Origin: Psychrilyobacter atlanticus DSM 19335 | GTDB lineage: Bacteria > Fusobacteriota > Fusobacteriia > Fusobacteriales > Fusobacteriaceae | Length of the DNA stretch: 64,000 bases | Reading direction: 5' to 3' | NCBI RefSeq assembly: GCF_000426625.1 | Contig: NZ_KE384547.1 | Span: 1,727,159-1,791,158, forward strand | Notes under the pieces: model-generated | Seen by the model: only the letters and a program-made list of their open reading frames with translations | The model's database searches: none | What the model was told of the DNA's origin: nothing | Part shown: piece after piece, positions 1 to 8,974 of the stretch | Numbering within the stretch: position 1 is the stretch's first letter | Layout of the letters: the number at the start of each line of letters is the position of its first letter | Made by a program: the position numbers and the translations under genes

Positions 1-763
1 AGAAGAAAGACAGACTATGCTTTTTTCTGCTACCATGCCAGATGAGATAAAAGACCTGGTAAAAACTGCATTGATTGACCCGGTAGATATCTCAGTATCT
101 CCTACATCTTCTACTGTAGATACTGTTAACCAAAGTATATATTTAGTAGACAAGGGAGATAAGCCGGCACTTCTACTTCATGTTTTAAAAAAACAGAAGG
201 TAAGTTCTGCTATCATCTTTGCTAGAACAAAATTTAGAGCAAACGATATCAATGAGATGTTATTAGAAGCAGGATATAAATCAGACGTTATCCATGGAGA
301 AAGATCTCAGTCTGCTAGACAGAGAACTATCAGAGATCTAAAGAGTGGAAATATTCAGATCTTAGTAGCTACAGACTTAGCTTCTAGAGGTTTAGATATC
401 GATGACCTATCTCACGTTATAAACTACGATCTTACCAGTATTCCTGAGACATATGTACATAGAATTGGTAGAACAGGTAGAGCAGGAAGTGAAGGGATTT
501 CGATCTCATTCTGTGATGTTGAAGAAAAAAGATTCCTTAGAACTATCCAAAAAACTATAGACAGAACTATCTATGTGGAGAAGGATCACCCTTACCACCT
601 TAGAGATACAAAGCCTTCTTTCGGTGACTTACAGACCGCTAGAGAAGAGAGAAATAAGAAAAAGTATGACTTTAAAGGTACTTCTACAGGGAGAAAAAAA
701 CCAAGTAGAAGAGGTAAAAAAGGTCCTTCTAGAAAACCTAAAAGTATAAAAAAAGGAAATTAA
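1..763 (+). CDS. DEAD-box ATP-dependent RNA helicase, C-terminal part (5' truncated by window)
   Basis: The reading frame is open from base 2, so the gene begins left of the window. The first codons read EERQTMLFSATMP, the end of the first RecA-like domain with motif III (SAT, bases 26-34). The second RecA-like domain follows, with motif V (ATDLASRGLDI) and motif VI (HRIGRTGRAG), which close on ATP and RNA. The last ~45 residues are a basic Lys/Arg/Ser-rich tail typical of RNA-binding extensions in DeaD/CsdA-type or RhlE-type helicases. Expected role is ATP-dependent RNA unwinding in ribosome assembly or mRNA decay in the cytoplasm. The subfamily cannot be fixed without the N-terminus. A strong terminator follows the stop codon directly. 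Confidence 0.93.
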   Translation, partial: EERQTMLFSATMPDEIKDLVKTALIDPVDISVSPTSSTVDTVNQSIYLVDKGDKPALLLHVLKKQKVSSAIIFARTKFRANDINEMLLEAGYKSDVIHGERSQSARQRTIRDLKSGNIQILVATDLASRGLDIDDLSHVINYDLTSIPETYVHRIGRTGRAGSEGISISFCDVEEKRFLRTIQKTIDRTIYVEKDHPYHLRDTKPSFGDLQTAREERNKKKYDFKGTSTGRKKPSRRGKKGPSRKPKSIKKGN

Positions 764-769
764 AAGTTT

Positions 770-807
770 AGGAGTTTATCGCTAATTGCGATAAACTCCT
801 TTTTTTT
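770..807 (+). terminator. Rho-independent terminator of the helicase gene
   Basis: A perfect 13-bp stem (AGGAGTTTATCGC, bases 770-782, pairing with 788-800) with a 5-base loop is followed by a run of T. It lies a few bases after the helicase stop codon. Confidence 0.93.
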
Positions 808-887
808 AATACCAATTTTATGAATTATTAGAAATAATAATTTTGAAAGTGATTGATAATAAAATAAGGGGGAAAGAAAATCAGAGA

Positions 888-925
888 AACCGGAGCTAAA
901 ATCATCTTAGTAGCTCCGGTTTTTT
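888..925 (+). terminator. Second hairpin terminator
   Basis: A 10-bp stem AACCGGAGCT / AGCTCCGGTT (888-897 with 912-921) and a T run. It follows the first terminator by ~80 bases with no gene in between, so it is either a back-up terminator or the end of an unseen short transcript. Confidence 0.75.
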
Positions 926-982
926 ACAACAAAAAAAGACCAGATCGTAGCACTCTACCTACAACCTAATCTTTTTTTATTT

Positions 983-1098
983 CCACTCCCCTTATCTCTA
1001 CCTCAGTTTCTCCCTACGAGGTTCATATTTAAAATTAAGTATTAAATATACTTAATTTCAATACTCGTGAAATCGACTATATAAAGGAAGAGGGTCTC
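983..1098 (-). repeat. Intergenic palindromic repeat element, copy 1 (3' of citF)
   Basis: Read on the minus strand, this stretch starts at the citF stop with CCCTCTTCCTTTATATAG and ends with AGGGAGAAACTGAGGTAG. Both end segments recur at 38065..38130. The middle holds two extra inverted repeats: TTAAGTAT/ATACTTAA and ATTTCA/TGAAAT. The rest of the 764..1098 gap contains the two terminators listed and no gene. Confidence 0.6.
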
Positions 1099-2637
1099 TT
1101 ATTTTGCCTTTCTTACTACATCTAATACAGTTCCATCTCTGTACTCGATTACTGCTACTATCTCATCGGTAAATTCAACTTCTCTTGGTTTACCTGTCAT
1201 AGTTTCAGCAATATTTTTTAACTCATCGATAGTCATAATCGGTAAGTTAGTTTCCTTCAATCTTTCGATTAATTCTGTTCTCTTAGGATTGATTGCTATC
1301 CCTCTTTCAGTTACTATTACATCCACAGTCTCCCCTGGAGTAGTCAGAGCAGTTACCCTGTCTTTTATAGCAGATATTCTAGAGTTAGCTAATTGTGTTA
1401 CGATTATAGCTAATTTAGCTCCAGCTGATGTATCTGCATGTCCACCAGAACCACCCATGATAGTACCATCAGAAGTAGTAGTTACATTTACATTAAAGTC
1501 TGTATCTATCTCTGTAGCTCCTAATATAACTATGTCTAATTTATTTACTACTGAACCTTTGTTATCTGCATTTGCATACATAGATGCTGACATAGTCATA
1601 TGTCCTGCATTTTCCTTAGCTGATTTTATAGCTGCCAAATCAAAACATTGTACATCAAATAGTGATTTAAATAACCCCTCTTTATACATGTCTACGATAT
1701 AACCAGTTATCCCTCCAGAAGCAAAACTTCCTTTGATATTATTTTCAATCATCTCAGCTTTCATGTCTGCCGCTACTGCTAGAGATACTCCTCCGGCTCC
1801 AGTCTGGAAACTCATCCCATCTTTAAAATATCCAGAGTTTTTAATTAATTCTGTAGTCATATTTGCTATTTTTAATCCAATTGGATTTTTAGTGATTTGA
1901 GTAGTTCCAGATACGATTCCGTTTGGATCTCCTATAGCACCTACCACTACTACATAGTCTATAAGTGTTTGAGGAATATCAATAGTTGTATTTGGATATT
2001 CTACCAAGTTATCTGTGATAGCCACTGTGATATCAGCAGTTTCTGCATCTGTATATGCATATCCCAACGCTCCACAAGCTGATTTTCCGTCTACACCATT
2101 TATGTTTCCATAATCATCCGATGTAGGAGCTGCTATAAAGGCTATATCGATACTTAAGTCTCCAGATTCCATTATTCTAGCTCTTCCACCATGAGTATGC
2201 ATTACTGCCGGGTTTTCTAATTTCCCAGCTGATATAGCTTCTGCTACTGGTCCTGAGATATATGCAGCATATATACTAGTTACTACTTTTTTTTCTATTA
2301 ATTCTACTAATTCACCATGACACGGGAAAATTGAACTTGCTGCAATAGTTATGTCTTTATAACCTCTCGCTGCTATCTTTTCCATTACCATATTTAAGAC
2401 AAAGTCTCCATTTCTTAAATGATGATGAAATGAAACTACCATCCCGTCTTTTAACGGTAATTTATCCAGTACTGTATCTAAATTATCGTGTAATTTTTCA
2501 TCTCCAGGTAAAACGTTTGTCATCTTGATTGATCTCTTAGTTTTTGTTCCTTTAGATGCCAAGTATCCACCATAGTGTTTTACTTCTCCATAACCTTTTA
2601 TGTTATCAGGTACTTCTCTACCTAAGATATTTTTCAT
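1099..2637 (-). CDS. citF: Citrate/citramalate lyase alpha subunit
   Basis: This 512-residue protein matches the usual length of CitF, the acyl-ACP:substrate CoA-transferase-like subunit. It moves the activated acetyl group of the lyase acyl carrier onto the incoming hydroxy acid. Glycine-rich stretches of the family are visible, such as SGTTQITKNPIGL near the middle and GGSGGHADTSAG near residue 400. CitE and CitD are encoded just upstream in the same direction. Because glutamate mutase and methylaspartate ammonia-lyase lie in the same cluster, the substrate is inferred to be (S)-citramalate, made from mesaconate, rather than citrate. No citC, citX or citG maturation gene is in the window. 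Start ATG at 2637 follows a plausible AAGGAG site. Confidence 0.93.
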   Translation of the reverse strand: MKNILGREVPDNIKGYGEVKHYGGYLASKGTKTKRSIKMTNVLPGDEKLHDNLDTVLDKLPLKDGMVVSFHHHLRNGDFVLNMVMEKIAARGYKDITIAASSIFPCHGELVELIEKKVVTSIYAAYISGPVAEAISAGKLENPAVMHTHGGRARIMESGDLSIDIAFIAAPTSDDYGNINGVDGKSACGALGYAYTDAETADITVAITDNLVEYPNTTIDIPQTLIDYVVVVGAIGDPNGIVSGTTQITKNPIGLKIANMTTELIKNSGYFKDGMSFQTGAGGVSLAVAADMKAEMIENNIKGSFASGGITGYIVDMYKEGLFKSLFDVQCFDLAAIKSAKENAGHMTMSASMYANADNKGSVVNKLDIVILGATEIDTDFNVNVTTTSDGTIMGGSGGHADTSAGAKLAIIVTQLANSRISAIKDRVTALTTPGETVDVIVTERGIAINPKRTELIERLKETNLPIMTIDELKNIAETMTGKPREVEFTDEIVAVIEYRDGTVLDVVRKAK

Positions 2638-2664
2638 ATTTAATTCTCCTTTTTATACTCTTTC

Positions 2665-2755
2665 CTGTTGTCGTTTTCCCTTCATAAAGGAAAACTATAG
2701 CTAAATATTTTAGCTTTAGTTTCTTTTGCGAAGAGAAACTATAGAAAGGAAGAGT
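2665..2755 (-). repeat. Intergenic palindromic repeat element, copy 2 (between citE and citF)
   Basis: The citE-citF gap contains two hairpins, GTTTTCC/GGAAAAC and TAGTTTCT/AGAAACTA. It ends at the citE stop with the minus-strand sequence GACTCTTCCTTTCTATAG, a close variant of the motif 3' of citF and of the nucleoside permease gene. No U-run follows, so read-through into citF is expected. Confidence 0.5.
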
Positions 2756-3625
2756 CTATTTTATTAATCCTATTACCCTAGCTGTATTCAATGTATTCAT
2801 AGCTCTACTTATAATAGGTGCATCTATCATCTTTCCATCCAAAGAAAATACTCCTAATCCCTCTTTTTCTGCTTCATCTTTAGCATACATAACTCTGTTA
2901 GCCCATGAAATCTCATCAGCTGTAGGAGAATATACCTTATGTATTGTATTTATTTGTCTAGGGTTTATAGATAGTTTTCCTGTAAATCCTAATTTTTTTG
3001 CATGAATTGTATCAGCTAATAGCCCTGCTTCATCATTAGTATCTGTAAATGGTGTATCTATCGCATCTATTTTTAATGCCTTACAAGCATTTACTACCTT
3101 TGTTCTCGCATAAAATAACTCTTCTGAATCTTTTGTTCTTGCAACTCCTAAGTCAGCTGCCAGGTCCTCTCCACCTAAACAAACTGAGTCTACTCTATTA
3201 CTCATTTGGATTGTCTCATAGACAGTTTCTACACCATATGTAGTTTCAACCAATGCATGGATTCTGATAATTCCTTCTTCGAATCCCTCTTCCTTTTCTA
3301 TTCTTGTTAACATCTCATCTAATTGTTTCATATCTTCAGGTGTTGCTTTTGGTAATAAGATAGCGTTTGGCTTCAATCTAGCCATTACATCTATATCTTC
3401 TAGTGCATACGGAGTTGAGAATGGATTTATTCTTATTACCACTTCTGTAGTTCCATAATTAAAAGTCTTCAATGCTCCCTTTATTAAGATTCTGGCTGCG
3501 TCTTTTTCTCCTAATGATACAGCATCCTCTAAATCTAATATAACTGAATCTGATCCAAAAACTTCAGCTGTCTGTAACATTCCTGGGTTATTTCCCGGCA
3601 TAAATAGCATACTTCTTCTTAACAT
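2756..3625 (-). CDS. citE: Citrate/citramalate lyase beta subunit
   Basis: A 289-residue HpcH/HpaI-aldolase-fold protein, the subunit that splits the acyl-ACP adduct; for citramalyl-ACP the products are acetyl-ACP and pyruvate. Family marks are the N-terminal LRRSMLFMPGNNPGML, the DLEDAVSLGEKDAAR segment near residue 30 and LGGEDLAADLGV near residue 150, which carry substrate- and Mg-binding residues. The start codon overlaps the citD stop region at 3625, showing translational coupling. Acts in the cytoplasm in a D-E-F complex. The citramalate assignment is inferred from context. Confidence 0.94.
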   Translation of the reverse strand: MLRRSMLFMPGNNPGMLQTAEVFGSDSVILDLEDAVSLGEKDAARILIKGALKTFNYGTTEVVIRINPFSTPYALEDIDVMARLKPNAILLPKATPEDMKQLDEMLTRIEKEEGFEEGIIRIHALVETTYGVETVYETIQMSNRVDSVCLGGEDLAADLGVARTKDSEELFYARTKVVNACKALKIDAIDTPFTDTNDEAGLLADTIHAKKLGFTGKLSINPRQINTIHKVYSPTADEISWANRVMYAKDEAEKEGLGVFSLDGKMIDAPIISRAMNTLNTARVIGLIK

Positions 3626-3891
3626 TACATCTCACCTGCCCTAGTTACTGCTGTTTCAATTCTAGCCTTTATTGTATAATCAAGAGCTCCCTTATCGATA
3701 GCTTTTATCATAGCATTTTCTACTCCTAATTCCTTTAAACTATTTTCTATTAAAGTTCTTATCTCTGTACCAAACTGTTTTTCTACAATACTTTCTAACT
3801 CTATCTCTATACCATTAGTCCCTGGCATCAACATTATTGAGATATCATTTGATTCTAATGTCCCTGCCTTAGCTGGTTTTAATATTTTCAT
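3625..3891 (-). CDS. citD: Citrate/citramalate lyase acyl carrier protein (gamma subunit)
   Basis: A small acyl carrier protein that bears the phosphoribosyl-dephospho-CoA group of the lyase. A frame is open from a GTG at 3900, but that GTG lies inside the AGAGGTG ribosome binding site. The ATG at 3891, six bases downstream, is the better start and gives 88 residues. With this start the conserved GTLES segment puts the attachment serine at position 14, the same number as in the classical enterobacterial CitD. The stop codon overlaps the citE start. Confidence 0.92.
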   Translation of the reverse strand: MKILKPAKAGTLESNDISIMLMPGTNGIEIELESIVEKQFGTEIRTLIENSLKELGVENAMIKAIDKGALDYTIKARIETAVTRAGEM

Positions 3892-4000
3892 TATTTTCAC
3901 CTCTATATTTTAATACCTGAAATTTTATCACCAAGAAATGGGATTTCAAGTTTTATTTTCATATCCAATTGTAATTTATTCCATCTATTAAAAACTAAGA

Positions 4001-4027
4001 AAAAGGTAGTTTTAAAAACTACCTTTA
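4001..4027 (-). terminator. Terminator downstream of methylaspartate ammonia-lyase gene
   Basis: Stem AAAGGTAGTTTT / AAAACTACCTTT followed on the minus strand by a T run. It lies between mal and citD, so citDEF may be partly uncoupled from the upstream genes or rely on read-through. Confidence 0.75.
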
Positions 4028-4043
4028 ATCTTAAAACTTTTAA

Positions 4044-5285
4044 TTATTTTCTGCTATTAACTAATGCTTCTACTCTGTTCATTTCGTTTCCTACGATCAT
4101 GATACCTTCGTCTACACCCATTCCTGGTTTAGCTAATACTTGTAATGCTCCACAAGCCATTGCTATATTTGTAGTTACTTCAGCTGATCTGTTAGTTTCG
4201 TTACAAGTTCCACCAACATAAGAACCGATTCCTTTTTCGTTACAGTATAATACTGCTTCTGCTATATTGTTTACTCCTCCTAAATCTGGAGTTTTAATTT
4301 GTACTACATGTCCTGCTTTTCTATCAGCGAATAATTTAATATCCTCTAATGTGTTACACCATTCGTCAGCAACTAATTCTACGTTGATTCCTCTTCTGTC
4401 TAATTCAGCAGTTAAAGCAGATAAAGCTTCTACAGTTCCTTCTCTTTCTTCTAAGTCCATAGGACCTTCGATTCTTAAGTGGAATGGCTTTGCAGCTTCT
4501 TCTAATTCAGCTAATAAATCAGCTTGCTTTGTGATATCTTGATCAAATGCTACTCCCATTGTTCCATATACATCAATGTGGAATATAGGCATATAATCTT
4601 CAGATTCTCTTAATTTTAATACTCTGTCGCTTAACCATTTTACGTAGTCTCTTAAGATAGATCCGTCTTTACCTAATTTAGTTTCAACATGGTTGATTAA
4701 TGCATGTGGCATGATGTCTGCACCTTTGATGATCATCTTGTCTGCATTGTTCTTTCTGTCGTCTCCAGATTGAGTGAATAATGGTAATCTTTTGATTGTT
4801 ACGTCAGTTGCATATTCTTTTTTAATTATTTCTGCCATAGTCATCTTGTTTACTTTTGCTGCGGCATCTAAGATAGCTTGACTTAATCCGTATCTAATAG
4901 CTGTATGTAATCTATTTCCATTTAATTCCATTGTATCTACTTCTTCAGCTAATGGTCTGAATTCATTTACATCTCTTCCAATTAATTTTGGAGCGATTTC
5001 GTTTTTGATAACTGGGATAAAATCAGATGCTAAGAATAATGGATCTCTTCCACCTGCACCAGAATATTGTACTGCTGCACAATCTCCGTGAGCTACTTGT
5101 CCGTCTTCTAAGATAAACATTACAGAGATAGATTCTCCTGCTTGTCTGATTCTTGTAAATCCTTCAGTAACTGGTTCTCCTACGTAATCAAAACCGTCAT
5201 GACCTGCTCCTGCCTTTATAGCTCTTTGGTCGTCAAAATAAAATCCTGTCTTTCCTGCTGAACAAATGATATCAATAATTTTCAT
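4044..5285 (-). CDS. mal: Methylaspartate ammonia-lyase
   Basis: Converts (2S,3S)-3-methylaspartate to mesaconate and ammonia, the step after glutamate mutase. The ATG at 5285 (nine bases after AAGGAG) gives 413 residues, the length of the clostridial enzyme; an earlier ATG at 5294 lies inside the ribosome binding site. With this numbering the known catalytic residues fall in register: His194 (MPHALINH), Lys331 (VQIKTPD) and Mg ligands Asp238, Glu273 and Asp307. The protein is an enolase-superfamily TIM barrel. Neighbours are murI upstream and the lyase genes citDEF downstream. Confidence 0.97.
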   Translation of the reverse strand: MKIIDIICSAGKTGFYFDDQRAIKAGAGHDGFDYVGEPVTEGFTRIRQAGESISVMFILEDGQVAHGDCAAVQYSGAGGRDPLFLASDFIPVIKNEIAPKLIGRDVNEFRPLAEEVDTMELNGNRLHTAIRYGLSQAILDAAAKVNKMTMAEIIKKEYATDVTIKRLPLFTQSGDDRKNNADKMIIKGADIMPHALINHVETKLGKDGSILRDYVKWLSDRVLKLRESEDYMPIFHIDVYGTMGVAFDQDITKQADLLAELEEAAKPFHLRIEGPMDLEEREGTVEALSALTAELDRRGINVELVADEWCNTLEDIKLFADRKAGHVVQIKTPDLGGVNNIAEAVLYCNEKGIGSYVGGTCNETNRSAEVTTNIAMACGALQVLAKPGMGVDEGIMIVGNEMNRVEALVNSRK

Positions 5286-5315
5286 GTGATACATCTCCTT
5301 TTATATTCGATTAAT

Positions 5316-6110
5316 TTAGTTTAATGCCTGTTTGATTTTTTTTATCGGTTTTCCCAATATTTTTTCTGCTATCTTTTGAAATTTGTTGATGTTGCCCGAG
5401 GTGTAAAAAGAAACCTTCCCCTTTGAATCTCTTTTATTTAAGAGTTTTAGCTTTTTTAGGAGTTCCTCTACCTCTAATGCTGTTTCTTTGGCTGGATCTA
5501 CAATCTTTTTCCCCTTTAATTCCCTTATAAAGTATTCCTCTATAATGGGGTAGTGGGTACACCCAAATACCACAACATCTATTTCTGTGGGCAAGCGATC
5601 CACATAAGATCTTATTAATGCTTGATTTTTTTCTGTATCTTCCCATCCAGATTCTATCATTGGAACAAGTGGTTCACATCCAATCTGATAGACTTTTACC
5701 TCTTTGTTTATCCTTTGGGCTTCATTTTTATAAGCATCTACCTTTGCCGTAAGCGGTGTAGAGAGAATGCCTATTTTATTTGTTTTGGTTAATTCCAGTG
5801 CCTCTCTTGTCCCATAGGCTATTACTCCTATTGTAGGAACCGATATCTTTTCCTGTAATTCCTTTAAACACACTACTGTAGCTGTATTACAGGCTATCAC
5901 TAAAAGTTTGATATCCAGACTTTCTAAGAATTTACCTATGTTTAGACAAAAATTTGAGATTTCTTCAGGATCTCTTGATCCATAAGGAGCTCTTAAATTA
6001 TCTCCAAAATATATTAAATCTTCATGGGGTAAGATCTTTTCTATCTCTTTTAAAACAGTCAGTCCTCCTACCCCAGAATCAAATATCCCTATTGCTCTTT
6101 TATCTACCAT
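5316..6110 (-). CDS. murI: Glutamate racemase (copy 1, within glutamate-fermentation cluster)
   Basis: A 264-residue cofactor-independent racemase interconverting L- and D-glutamate. The two catalytic cysteines are present: Cys74 (VIACNTATVV) and Cys184 (VFGCTHYPII), with the N-terminal FDSGVGGLTVL motif. The usual role is D-glutamate for peptidoglycan. A second murI lies at 35586..36416, so this copy may instead feed D-glutamate into the L-glutamate mutase pathway; that role is inference from position only, between gltS and mal. Confidence 0.95.
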   Translation of the reverse strand: MVDKRAIGIFDSGVGGLTVLKEIEKILPHEDLIYFGDNLRAPYGSRDPEEISNFCLNIGKFLESLDIKLLVIACNTATVVCLKELQEKISVPTIGVIAYGTREALELTKTNKIGILSTPLTAKVDAYKNEAQRINKEVKVYQIGCEPLVPMIESGWEDTEKNQALIRSYVDRLPTEIDVVVFGCTHYPIIEEYFIRELKGKKIVDPAKETALEVEELLKKLKLLNKRDSKGKVSFYTSGNINKFQKIAEKILGKPIKKIKQALN

Positions 6111-6182
6111 AAATCCTATCTCCTAATATTATAATTTTTATTGTATAAAAATTATACTATTTTTAATAAAATTTTAACAGGT

Positions 6183-7379
6183 TTATCCAAACATATTCAT
6201 GAAGAAAGTAATTATCGATGCATTGGCAAAGTCAATAAATAATGCCCCTACTAACGGTATTACGAAAAACGCTTTAAATGATGGATAGTTTGCTGCTGTA
6301 AATGATTCCATGTTTGCTATTGCATTTGGTGTAGCACCCATTCCAAATCCACAATGACCACAAGCCATTACTGCTGCGTCATAGTCTCTACCCATTACAT
6401 TAAATGTAATAAAGTATGCAAATGCTCCCATTAATACAGTTTGTACTAATAATATAGTTACTAATGGTACTGCTAAAGCCGCTAAATCCCATAATCTCAT
6501 AGACATAAGTGCCATAGCTAGGAATAATGATAATGAAGTATTTCCAATAATAGTGATCTCTTTATGATTTAATTCTTTCTTCATTGAATCCGATATATTT
6601 CTAATAACTGCTGCTACTAACATTGGACCGATATAGATAGGTAAAGTAATTCCCACTGTCTTTAACCATCCTACTAATACTGATCCTATTCCCATAGAAA
6701 TAATAATAACTGTAGCTGCATTGAAGAATGTATGTTCTGTAACATCTACTATTTGATTTTCATCTGTTATGTCAGCATGTTCTTCCTTCAGTAACTCCTC
6801 ATTTAGTTTCAAGTTAAACTTATTCATAAGTCTTTTTCCAATTGGTCCACCAATTAGACATCCTGCAACTAAACCATATGTAGCCGATGCTATTGCAACT
6901 GCTGTTGCACCTGCTGCTCCTGCCTGCTCTAATAACGGCCCGAACGCACCTGAAGTTCCATGTCCACCTGTAAGCGGTATCGATCCTGCTGCTAAACCAA
7001 ATAATGGCGGTAATCCAAAGACCTTAGCCAGTGATATACCAACTATATCTTGAAGAATTACTAAAGCTGTTGCTGCTACTAAGAATATTACAACTTGTAC
7101 TCCACCCTTAGCTAACAGTTTGAAACTAGCCATGAATCCAATAGTTGTAAAGAACGCTATCATAAATAAACTTTTTAATGTGCCGTCAAAGCTAAATTCG
7201 AAGGTATTCGTATAGTGACCAATTAGAGTTAATATTGCAAAAATAACTCCCCCAATAACTGGTACTGGTATAAAGAATCTTCTCAATACCCCAACTTTAC
7301 TCCTTACAAATCTACCTACTAATAATACTATAACGGCCATAAATAATGTCGCTATATTGTCCATTTGAAATACTTGCAT
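6183..7379 (-). CDS. gltS: Sodium/glutamate symporter
   Basis: A 398-residue, hydrophobic GltS-family permease with about ten membrane spans. It has the two glycine-rich, re-entrant-like regions of the family (GLAAGSIPLTGGHGTSGAFGP near residue 130 and CGHCGFGMGATPNAIANM near residue 340). It imports glutamate with Na+. Placement between the glutamate mutase genes and methylaspartate ammonia-lyase makes it the entry step of the pathway. The gap to glmE contains only a weak hairpin. Confidence 0.95.
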   Translation of the reverse strand: MQVFQMDNIATLFMAVIVLLVGRFVRSKVGVLRRFFIPVPVIGGVIFAILTLIGHYTNTFEFSFDGTLKSLFMIAFFTTIGFMASFKLLAKGGVQVVIFLVAATALVILQDIVGISLAKVFGLPPLFGLAAGSIPLTGGHGTSGAFGPLLEQAGAAGATAVAIASATYGLVAGCLIGGPIGKRLMNKFNLKLNEELLKEEHADITDENQIVDVTEHTFFNAATVIIISMGIGSVLVGWLKTVGITLPIYIGPMLVAAVIRNISDSMKKELNHKEITIIGNTSLSLFLAMALMSMRLWDLAALAVPLVTILLVQTVLMGAFAYFITFNVMGRDYDAAVMACGHCGFGMGATPNAIANMESFTAANYPSFKAFFVIPLVGALFIDFANASIITFFMNMFG

Positions 7380-7444
7380 TTTTTCCCCCTTTTAATTCTA
7401 TGTATGTGTATTTTTGTGACTTTCACTCTCCCCTTTTTTTCAAG

Positions 7445-7471
7445 AAAAGGCAGACTATAAATCTACCTTTT
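7445..7471 (-). terminator. Weak hairpin between glmE and gltS
   Basis: Minus-strand stem AAAAGG-AGA / TCT-CCTTTT with one mismatch. The U-run is interrupted (CTTG) before further T, so it may only attenuate transcription into gltS. Confidence 0.4.
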
Positions 7472-7503
7472 CATTAAAAATTTTGTTAGCTATTTATTTT
7501 TTA

Positions 7504-8961
7504 TTAATTTTTTTCAGGTCTTCCGATTAAGTTTCCTTTTCCTACTGCAAATATATCATCTACTGTCATTTGGAATCCAATCTCTCTTCCTTCAAAATCA
7601 GCTCTTTTTTGTAATTCAGCTTTATTAAATGCTTTGATCTCATCTGTGAATGGAAGGTTTCCGCACTCTAAATATCTAATTCTACCTTGGTTGTCTCTAG
7701 CTGGTAACATTTTTCCTAAGTTTATCTTAGCTGGTGCGAATGGAATATCAATTACACCTTGTTTAACTGCTTCGATTGTACCAAGAGCTAAATCTCCATT
7801 TCCAAGGTCATATACCTTATCCATGATACACTTGATCTCTGCTTTTATTTGCTTGATCTCTTTATCTAATTCTTCAGAATCAGGTAATGTTTGACCATCT
7901 AATAAGTTTAATACCATCTTAGTTGCTTTTATAGCGTTGGCATTAGCTTCCTTTGTAGGGATACCGATAGCTTCATGAGTAGTCTTTACGATTACTTTTG
8001 TTGCACCAGATAATCTAGCTGCACATGCTCCGTTTGAGATTACACCATAAGCTTTAGATTCATCTTCTGGGAATCCTCCCATCCATTGATGGAAAACTGT
8101 AGTTAATTGCATATCTTTATATCCTAATTTTTCACAGTATTCTTCAGCTAATTCTTGTAATGTTCTGATAGCTGCTACGTCTTGAACTAAGTTTCCACAT
8201 TGTCCGTATCCTAAAGTGATACTCTTAACTCCTTGCTCTGCTGCTAATAAACATTCTATTAATTGTACTGCATTTGAGATTGATACTGGAACTAATGTTC
8301 CTGTTAATGGTCCGTAAGGTTCTCTATTGATAGAAACTCCTTGCTCCTCATACCATCCTACTAATCTATCTATATACTGCCAGTCTCTTATTGTTCTTTC
8401 CATAGATACTGATTTAGCATATGGTAAGTTATAAGAAATTCCTCCACCTTCATATGAAGTCCATCCAGAAGACATTGTGATCTCAGCTAATAATCTTGCA
8501 TCAGGAGTTCCATGTCTTACTTGTAGCGGCTTGTCAACTGATTCTAATACTCTTTTACAACCTTTCACTCCGTAGTTTACACCTGGGAAACCATTTAATA
8601 ATGATCTTCCTGCTTTTTCAGACTCTTTAATTCCTCTTTCACACTCTTCGTATCTGTTTAATCTAGTATATGAATCTATAGTTGATGGTAATAAATCTGC
8701 TCCACCTTCTTTAGATAGGAAGTTTAATAATTCTATATGTTCGTTTAATAATGCTACTCCAGCTCTTGGTTGTGCTAATGTTTTTCCCTCTTGCTTAGCT
8801 GTCCATAATTTTTTAGCAAAGTTTTTATGATCAGGTAATTCCTTTAGGTATTGAACACCTTCAGCTAGGTCTACCTCTTCACCTGTAGGCCATTGCTTTA
8901 AAACTTCCTCTCTTACTTTAAAAAATTCTTCCTCTGTCCACTTTTTATTTTTAATATTCAT
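7504..8961 (-). CDS. glmE: Glutamate mutase epsilon subunit
   Basis: The large subunit of coenzyme-B12-dependent glutamate mutase, which rearranges L-glutamate to (2S,3S)-3-methylaspartate. A longer frame starts at 8991, but the ATG at 8961 sits correctly behind AGGAGG and gives 485 residues beginning [13 protein letters not shown], close to clostridial GlmE in length and start. The body is the TIM barrel that binds substrate and the adenosyl end of the cofactor. The ribosome binding site overlaps the glmL stop, so the two are coupled. The partner subunit GlmS is encoded two genes upstream. Confidence 0.96.
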   Translation of the reverse strand: MNIKNKKWTEEEFFKVREEVLKQWPTGEEVDLAEGVQYLKELPDHKNFAKKLWTAKQEGKTLAQPRAGVALLNEHIELLNFLSKEGGADLLPSTIDSYTRLNRYEECERGIKESEKAGRSLLNGFPGVNYGVKGCKRVLESVDKPLQVRHGTPDARLLAEITMSSGWTSYEGGGISYNLPYAKSVSMERTIRDWQYIDRLVGWYEEQGVSINREPYGPLTGTLVPVSISNAVQLIECLLAAEQGVKSITLGYGQCGNLVQDVAAIRTLQELAEEYCEKLGYKDMQLTTVFHQWMGGFPEDESKAYGVISNGACAARLSGATKVIVKTTHEAIGIPTKEANANAIKATKMVLNLLDGQTLPDSEELDKEIKQIKAEIKCIMDKVYDLGNGDLALGTIEAVKQGVIDIPFAPAKINLGKMLPARDNQGRIRYLECGNLPFTDEIKAFNKAELQKRADFEGREIGFQMTVDDIFAVGKGNLIGRPEKN

Positions 8962-8974
8962 TAATATTATCCTC

